9,579 bases of DNA. It comes from Mycobacterium sp. (GTDB lineage: Bacteria > Actinomycetota > Actinomycetes > Mycobacteriales > Mycobacteriaceae). Below, one piece after another: positions 5,948 to 9,579 of this stretch (within the stretch, counting starts at the first letter, position 1; every line of letters begins with the position of its first letter). The translations under genes and the position numbers were made by a program. Location of the stretch: the NCBI GenBank assembly GCA_029256565.1, contig JAQSXQ010000054.1:1-9579 (forward strand), read 5' to 3'. The notes under the pieces were generated by a model. That model worked only from the letters and a program-made list of their open reading frames with translations, made no database searches and was not told the origin of the DNA.

Positions 5948-5956
5948 GCCTATCTA
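5942..5956 (+). promoter_or_regulatory. Inverted repeat over the mmpS -10 box
   Basis: TAGAT (5942-5946) and ATCTA (5952-5956) flank a 5-base spacer. An overlapping palindrome, ATCTAGAT, is at 5952-5959. Its position on the -10 and start site is where a repressor would act. The divergent TetR protein is the natural candidate. The arms are short, so chance is possible. Confidence 0.4.
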
Positions 5957-6007
5957 GATCACCCGTCGGGGGCCGGTCTACTCAGTCCTTCGTCGAAAGG
6001 CCCGACC

Positions 6008-6058
6008 GTGTCTCCAACGATCGATGGCGCCCGGGCCACGGCGCGTTGCCCATGGTGA
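6008..6058 (+). CDS. Possible 16-residue leader peptide coupled to mmpS
   Basis: A GTG at 6008, 7 bases after GAAAGG (5995-6000), opens the short frame VSPTIDGARATARCPW and ends at TGA 6056-6058, just past the mmpS ATG at 6052. This is the only good ribosome binding site between the promoter and mmpS. The mmpS ATG itself has no purine-rich sequence before it. Translation of the short frame could deliver ribosomes to mmpS by termination and restart. Alternatively it is the remnant of a longer mmpS N-terminus separated by a one-base indel, or simply chance. Confidence 0.35.
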   Translation: MSPTIDGARATARCPW

Positions 6059-6480
6059 TCGCCGCGGTCAAGCGCGTCTGGCTACCGGTCCTGGTCGTCG
6101 CGGCCATCGCGATCGGTGTCGTCAGCGTCGGCAATCTCCGGTCCGTCTTCGGTTCCGATGGTGCCGTCGTGACGCCGGTCGGCTCGGACACTGCCGACTC
6201 GTTCAATCCGAAGGTCGTCACCTACGAGGTGTTCGGATCCGGTAGCACCGCCGTCATCAACTACACCGACCTGGACGGGTTGCCGCAACGGACGGGCGAG
6301 GTCAGCTTGCCGTGGTCCTTGCGGCTCGAGACCACGGTCCCGTCGGTTCAGCCGAACCTCGTCGCCCAGGGCGACGGTGGCTCGATCGGCTGTCGCGTCA
6401 CCGTCGACGACGAGGTCAAGGACGAAAGGATCGCCGACGGCGTGAATCCCGCAACGTACTGCTTGGTGAAGGCGGCATGA
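6052..6480 (+). CDS. mmpS: MmpS family membrane protein (MmpS5-like)
   Basis: A 142-residue accessory protein of an MmpL transporter. There is one N-terminal membrane segment (about 9-30, after MVIAAVKRVW), then a periplasmic domain with the family pattern FNPKVVTYEVFGSGS, INYTDLDGLPQR, LPWSLRLETT, NLVAQGDGGSIGCRVTVDDE and ATYCLVKAA. Cysteines 114 and 137 could form the usual disulphide. By memory the text is closest to M. tuberculosis MmpS5 rather than MmpS4. ATG 6052 is preferred because it gives an N-terminus like that of MmpS5. A TTG at 6046 would add two residues. It overlaps mmpL by ATGA at 6477-6480. In established work MmpS4/5 with MmpL4/5 export siderophores, and MmpS5/MmpL5 also export drugs such as bedaquiline and clofazimine. 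Confidence 0.95.
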   Translation: MVIAAVKRVWLPVLVVAAIAIGVVSVGNLRSVFGSDGAVVTPVGSDTADSFNPKVVTYEVFGSGSTAVINYTDLDGLPQRTGEVSLPWSLRLETTVPSVQPNLVAQGDGGSIGCRVTVDDEVKDERIADGVNPATYCLVKAA

Positions 6481-9386
6481 CCAGCACCCTCGAAGGCAAC
6501 CCGACCAATCCGATCCCACGCGCCCGGCACGCCGCCCGGCCCCCCGTGGCGCGGTTCATCCGCCTGTTCGCCATCCCGATCGTCCTGGTCTGGATCGCGA
6601 TCATCGCGTTCCTGAACACGAGCGTGCCGCAGCTCGAAGAGGTCGGGAAGCTGCGCGCGGTGTCGATGAGCCCCAACGATGCACCCTCGCTCATCGCGAC
6701 GAAGCGCGTCGGCGAGGTGTTCCAGGAGTACGACACCAGCAGTTCGGTGATGATCGTCCTGGAGGGCGACGACCCACTGGGACCGGACGCCCACCTGTTC
6801 TACGACGAGATGGTGCGCGAGCTGCGCAACGACACCACCCACGTCCAGCACGTCCAAGACTTCTGGGGTGACACGCTCACCGCGGCCGGCGCTCAGAGCA
6901 TGGACGGCAAGGCCGCCTACGTGCAGGTGTACATCGCAGGCGACCAGGGCGAGACGCTGGCGAACGACTCGGTGGCCAGCGTCCGCGACATCGTCGCGAG
7001 CATCAAGGCGCCACCGGGTGTCGCGGCGTACGTGACGGGCCCTGCCGCGACGACCACGGATCAGAACGAAGTCGGCGACGCCAGCATGAAGACGATCGAG
7101 GCGCTGACGTTCGCGGTCATCACCGTCATGCTGCTGCTCGTATACCGTTCCGTGATAACGGTATTGGTGACGCTGTCAATGGTCGTCGTCGGTCTGCTCT
7201 CGGCGCGCGGCATCGTCGCCTTCCTCGGCTACCACGACGTCTTCGGCCTCACGACCTTCGCGACGAACATGCTGGTGACCCTCGCCATCGCCGCGGCCAC
7301 CGACTACGCCATCTTCCTGATCGGCCGCTACCAGGAGGCGCGTCGAGCGGGCGAAGACCGAGAGTCCGCGTACTACACGATGTTCCACGGCACCGCGCAC
7401 GTCGTGCTCGCATCGGGTCTCACCATCGCGGGCGCAACGCTGTGCCTGCACTTCACCCGGCTGCCGTACTTCCAGACGATGGGCTTCCCGCTCTCGATCG
7501 GCATGACGATCGTGGTCGCGGCCGCGCTCACCCTCGGGCCCGCCCTCATCTCGATCGTCACCCGTTTCGGAAAGGTGCTGGAGCCGAAGGGTTCGGGACG
7601 TGCCAGGGGGTGGCGTCGCATCGGCGCGGCCACCGTGCGCTGGCCCGGCGCGGTCCTCGTCATGGCCATCGTGCTCGCGCTCGTCGGGCTGCTGACGCTG
7701 CCTGGGTACCACACCACCTACGACGACCGGATCTTCCTGCCCGAGGAGGTGCCTGCCAACGTCGGCATGGCCGCCGCCGACCGCCACTTCTCCGACGCCA
7801 AGATGAATCCCGAACTCGTGATGGTCGAAGCCGATCACGACCTGCGCAACCCGGCGGACTTCCTCATCATCGACAAGATCGCCAAGGCCATGGTCCGCGT
7901 CCACGGCATCGCGCAGGTCCAGACGATCACCCGCCCGGACGGCAAGCCGATCGAGCACGCCTCGCTCGCGTACTCGGTGAGCCAGGGCGGCACAGGCCAA
8001 CTCATGAACAACGACATGCAGCAGACGGTGTTGGCCAACACCCTCAAGCAGGCCGACGAGATGCAGGTGACCATCGACTCGATGACCAAGATGCAGGGCA
8101 TCACGCTGCAGATGGCCGACGTCACCCGGCGGATGGCGGAGAAGTTCAGGAACACCTCGGCCGACACCAACGAGATCCGTGACCACATCGCGGACTTCGA
8201 CGACTTCTTCCGGCCGATCCGCAACTACTTCTACTGGGAGCCGCACTGCTACGACATCCCGGTCTGCTGGGCCATGCGGTCGATCTTCGACACGCTCGAC
8301 GGCATCAACACGCTGTCCGCCGACATCCAGGACCTGGTGCCCGACATCGAGGAACTGGCTGATCTGACACCGCAATTGGCAGCGCTGATGCCCGCGATGA
8401 TCCAGACGATGAAGAACCAGAAGCAGATGATGCTCAACCAGTATCAGGCGCAGAAGGCACAGCAGGACCAGAACATGGCGATGCAGGACGACGCCACCGC
8501 GATGGGCAAGGCGTTCGACGCCGCGCGCAACGACGACACCTTCTACCTACCGCCCGAGGCGTTCGAGACCGCCGACTTCAAGCGCGGCATCAAGCTGTTC
8601 CTGTCGCCAGATGGTCACGCCGTGCGGTTCACCGTGTTCCACCAGGGCGACCCGTTGAGCGAGGAAGGCACGTCGCACATCGAGCCGCTGCGCATCGCGG
8701 CTGCCGACGCCATCAAGGGCACACCGCTGGAGGGGTCGACGGTGTTCGTCGGCGGTACCGCCGCGATGTACAAGGACATGCAGCAGGGCGCCGACTACGA
8801 CCTGCTGATCGCCGCGGTCGCTGCGCTGATCCTCATCTTCCTCATCATGGTGATCCTCACCAGGGCGATCGCCGCGGCTGCCGTGATCGTCGGCACCGTG
8901 GTGCTCAGTCTCGGTGCGTCATTCGGTCTCTCGGTTCTCCTGTGGCAGCACCTCATCGGCATCCCGCTGCACTGGATGGTGCTGCCGATGACGGTCATCG
9001 TGCTGCTCGCGGTCGGCGCGGACTACAACCTGCTGCTGGTGTCGCGCATGAAGGAGGAGATCCACGCGGGGTTGCACACGGGCATCATCCGGTCGATGGC
9101 AGGCACCGGGTCCGTCGTCACCTCGGCCGGTCTGGTGTTCGCCTTCACGATGGCCGCCATGGCGGTCAGCGAGATGATCGTCATCGGACAGGTCGGCACC
9201 ACGATCGGTCTCGGCCTGCTGTTCGACACGCTGGTCGTGCGGTCGCTGATGACGCCGTCGCTGGCAGCCCTACTGGGCCGGTGGTTCTGGTGGCCGCGAC
9301 ACGTCCGGCTGCGTCCGGTGCCGAAACCTTGGCCCCGAAGCGATGATTCGGCCGCTACGAGCCCTGTGCAGCCTGCGGTCCCCTGA
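6477..9386 (+). CDS. mmpL: MmpL family RND transporter (MmpL4/5-like)
   Basis: A 969-residue inner-membrane, proton-driven transporter. TM1 is at about 24-46, a first periplasmic domain follows, then TM2-6 (about 208-370) and TM7 (about 395-417). Next comes a large second periplasmic region and TM8-12 (about 775-930), ending RWFWWP at 935-940. The Asp-Tyr pairs of the proton relay are present in both halves: D276/Y277 (TDYAIFLIGRYQ) and D849/Y850 (GADYNLLLVSRM). A long helical coiled-coil insert (about 510-680) carries C591 and C597 (EPHCYDIPVCW) and a Met/Gln-rich stretch (641-678), which mark the MmpL4/5 group and distinguish it from MmpL3. AAGG lies 4 bases before the ATG. It is coupled to mmpS. 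Cargo is not shown: siderophore, lipid or drug export are the family options. Confidence 0.96.
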   Translation: MTSTLEGNPTNPIPRARHAARPPVARFIRLFAIPIVLVWIAIIAFLNTSVPQLEEVGKLRAVSMSPNDAPSLIATKRVGEVFQEYDTSSSVMIVLEGDDPLGPDAHLFYDEMVRELRNDTTHVQHVQDFWGDTLTAAGAQSMDGKAAYVQVYIAGDQGETLANDSVASVRDIVASIKAPPGVAAYVTGPAATTTDQNEVGDASMKTIEALTFAVITVMLLLVYRSVITVLVTLSMVVVGLLSARGIVAFLGYHDVFGLTTFATNMLVTLAIAAATDYAIFLIGRYQEARRAGEDRESAYYTMFHGTAHVVLASGLTIAGATLCLHFTRLPYFQTMGFPLSIGMTIVVAAALTLGPALISIVTRFGKVLEPKGSGRARGWRRIGAATVRWPGAVLVMAIVLALVGLLTLPGYHTTYDDRIFLPEEVPANVGMAAADRHFSDAKMNPELVMVEADHDLRNPADFLIIDKIAKAMVRVHGIAQVQTITRPDGKPIEHASLAYSVSQGGTGQLMNNDMQQTVLANTLKQADEMQVTIDSMTKMQGITLQMADVTRRMAEKFRNTSADTNEIRDHIADFDDFFRPIRNYFYWEPHCYDIPVCWAMRSIFDTLDGINTLSADIQDLVPDIEELADLTPQLAALMPAMIQTMKNQKQMMLNQYQAQKAQQDQNMAMQDDATAMGKAFDAARNDDTFYLPPEAFETADFKRGIKLFLSPDGHAVRFTVFHQGDPLSEEGTSHIEPLRIAAADAIKGTPLEGSTVFVGGTAAMYKDMQQGADYDLLIAAVAALILIFLIMVILTRAIAAAAVIVGTVVLSLGASFGLSVLLWQHLIGIPLHWMVLPMTVIVLLAVGADYNLLLVSRMKEEIHAGLHTGIIRSMAGTGSVVTSAGLVFAFTMAAMAVSEMIVIGQVGTTIGLGLLFDTLVVRSLMTPSLAALLGRWFWWPRHVRLRPVPKPWPRSDDSAATSPVQPAVP

Positions 9387-9579
9387 TCGCTCCCAGGACG
9401 AGGCCGACGACGCTGTACTCGCCGCTGCTGACCATGCCCACACCGAGATCGGTGTTGCGGCAATCGAGGATGTGGCCGTTGCCGAACGACAGCGCCTGGG
9501 TGATCGCCGACGCCGTCGGAGCCGACGTCGCCACGATCGGAGTCGGCACGCCCGGGTAGCCGTTCGCGTTGAGCGCGCC
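9355..9579 (-). CDS. C-terminus of an unrecognised, probably exported protein
   Basis: An open frame from the window edge to TAG at 9357-9355 gives 74 residues, beginning GALNANGYPGVPTPIVATS and ending with LGAIRGPQAAQGS. The composition (Ala, Ser, Thr, Pro, small residues, one Cys in HILDCRNTD, then LGVGMVSSGEYSVVGLVLG) resembles the C-terminal part of mycobacterial secreted proteins, possibly of the CAP/SCP type, but the family cannot be fixed from this fragment. The N-terminus and any signal peptide are outside the window. Its 3' end overlaps the mmpL 3' end by 32 bases on the opposite strand. Confidence 0.6.
   Translation of the reverse strand, partial: GALNANGYPGVPTPIVATSAPTASAITQALSFGNGHILDCRNTDLGVGMVSSGEYSVVGLVLGAIRGPQAAQGS

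Noticed and set aside
6312..6476. Upstream start for MmpL
   Set aside because: It lies within mmpS and gives Arg-rich non-family text. The ATG at 6477 is coupled to the mmpS stop.
7176..8375. Long minus-strand open frame (399 codons) inside mmpL
   Set aside because: It mirrors the mmpL codons and gives His/Asp/Arg-rich text without a fold pattern. mmpL is unambiguous on the other strand.

Overview
The window is GC-rich actinobacterial DNA and most likely comes from a mycobacterium of the Mycolicibacterium type. The main reasons are an MmpS/MmpL pair, a short-chain dehydrogenase of the mycofactocin-coupled kind, a single-cluster ferredoxin paired with a cytochrome P450, and two TetR-family regulators. 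There are no tRNAs, rRNAs, insertion sequences or CRISPR arrays. Genes are tightly packed and no gene-free stretch exceeds 300 bases.

Region 1 (1-2803) is an oxidation cluster. On the minus strand a ferredoxin gene (983-1234) overlaps a P450 gene (1-986, cut by the window edge) by an ATGA junction. Divergent from them is a TetR-family gene (1373-1871) that appears broken: its N-terminus and ligand-binding domain are present, but the helix-turn-helix has been deleted with a frameshift. Tail-to-tail with it is a mycofactocin-type SDR (1864-2703, minus). The ferredoxin-P450 operon and the SDR gene carry nearly the same 18-base operator-like block upstream, which suggests one regulon. A reasonable scheme is that the P450 hydroxylates a substrate, fed by the ferredoxin, and the SDR oxidises the resulting alcohol. 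The substrate cannot be told from the sequence.

Region 2 (2896-5186) holds a small ABM-type monooxygenase-like gene (minus) divergent from an alpha/beta hydrolase and an NmrA-like NAD(P)-binding protein. The last two are joined by another ATGA overlap. The divergent region contains two copies of a palindrome (ACACC-N4-GGTGT type) placed either side of a well-formed predicted promoter for the monooxygenase gene.

Region 3 (5220-9386) is a TetR regulator (minus) divergent from mmpS and mmpL, an RND-type membrane transport pair of the MmpS5/MmpL5 kind, again with an ATGA overlap. The mmpS promoter is clear (TTGACT, 17 bases, TAGATT). An inverted repeat covers its -10 box, and a 16-codon upstream reading frame with a good ribosome binding site runs into the mmpS start. 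The window ends with the C-terminus of a probable exported protein on the minus strand, overlapping the mmpL 3' end.

The strongest candidates for a second look are the two distinct families of repeated operators, the TetR gene that lost its DNA-binding helix, and the short leader frame coupled to mmpS. No wholly new system was identified. Every protein family here is recognisable, and the novelty lies in the regulation.
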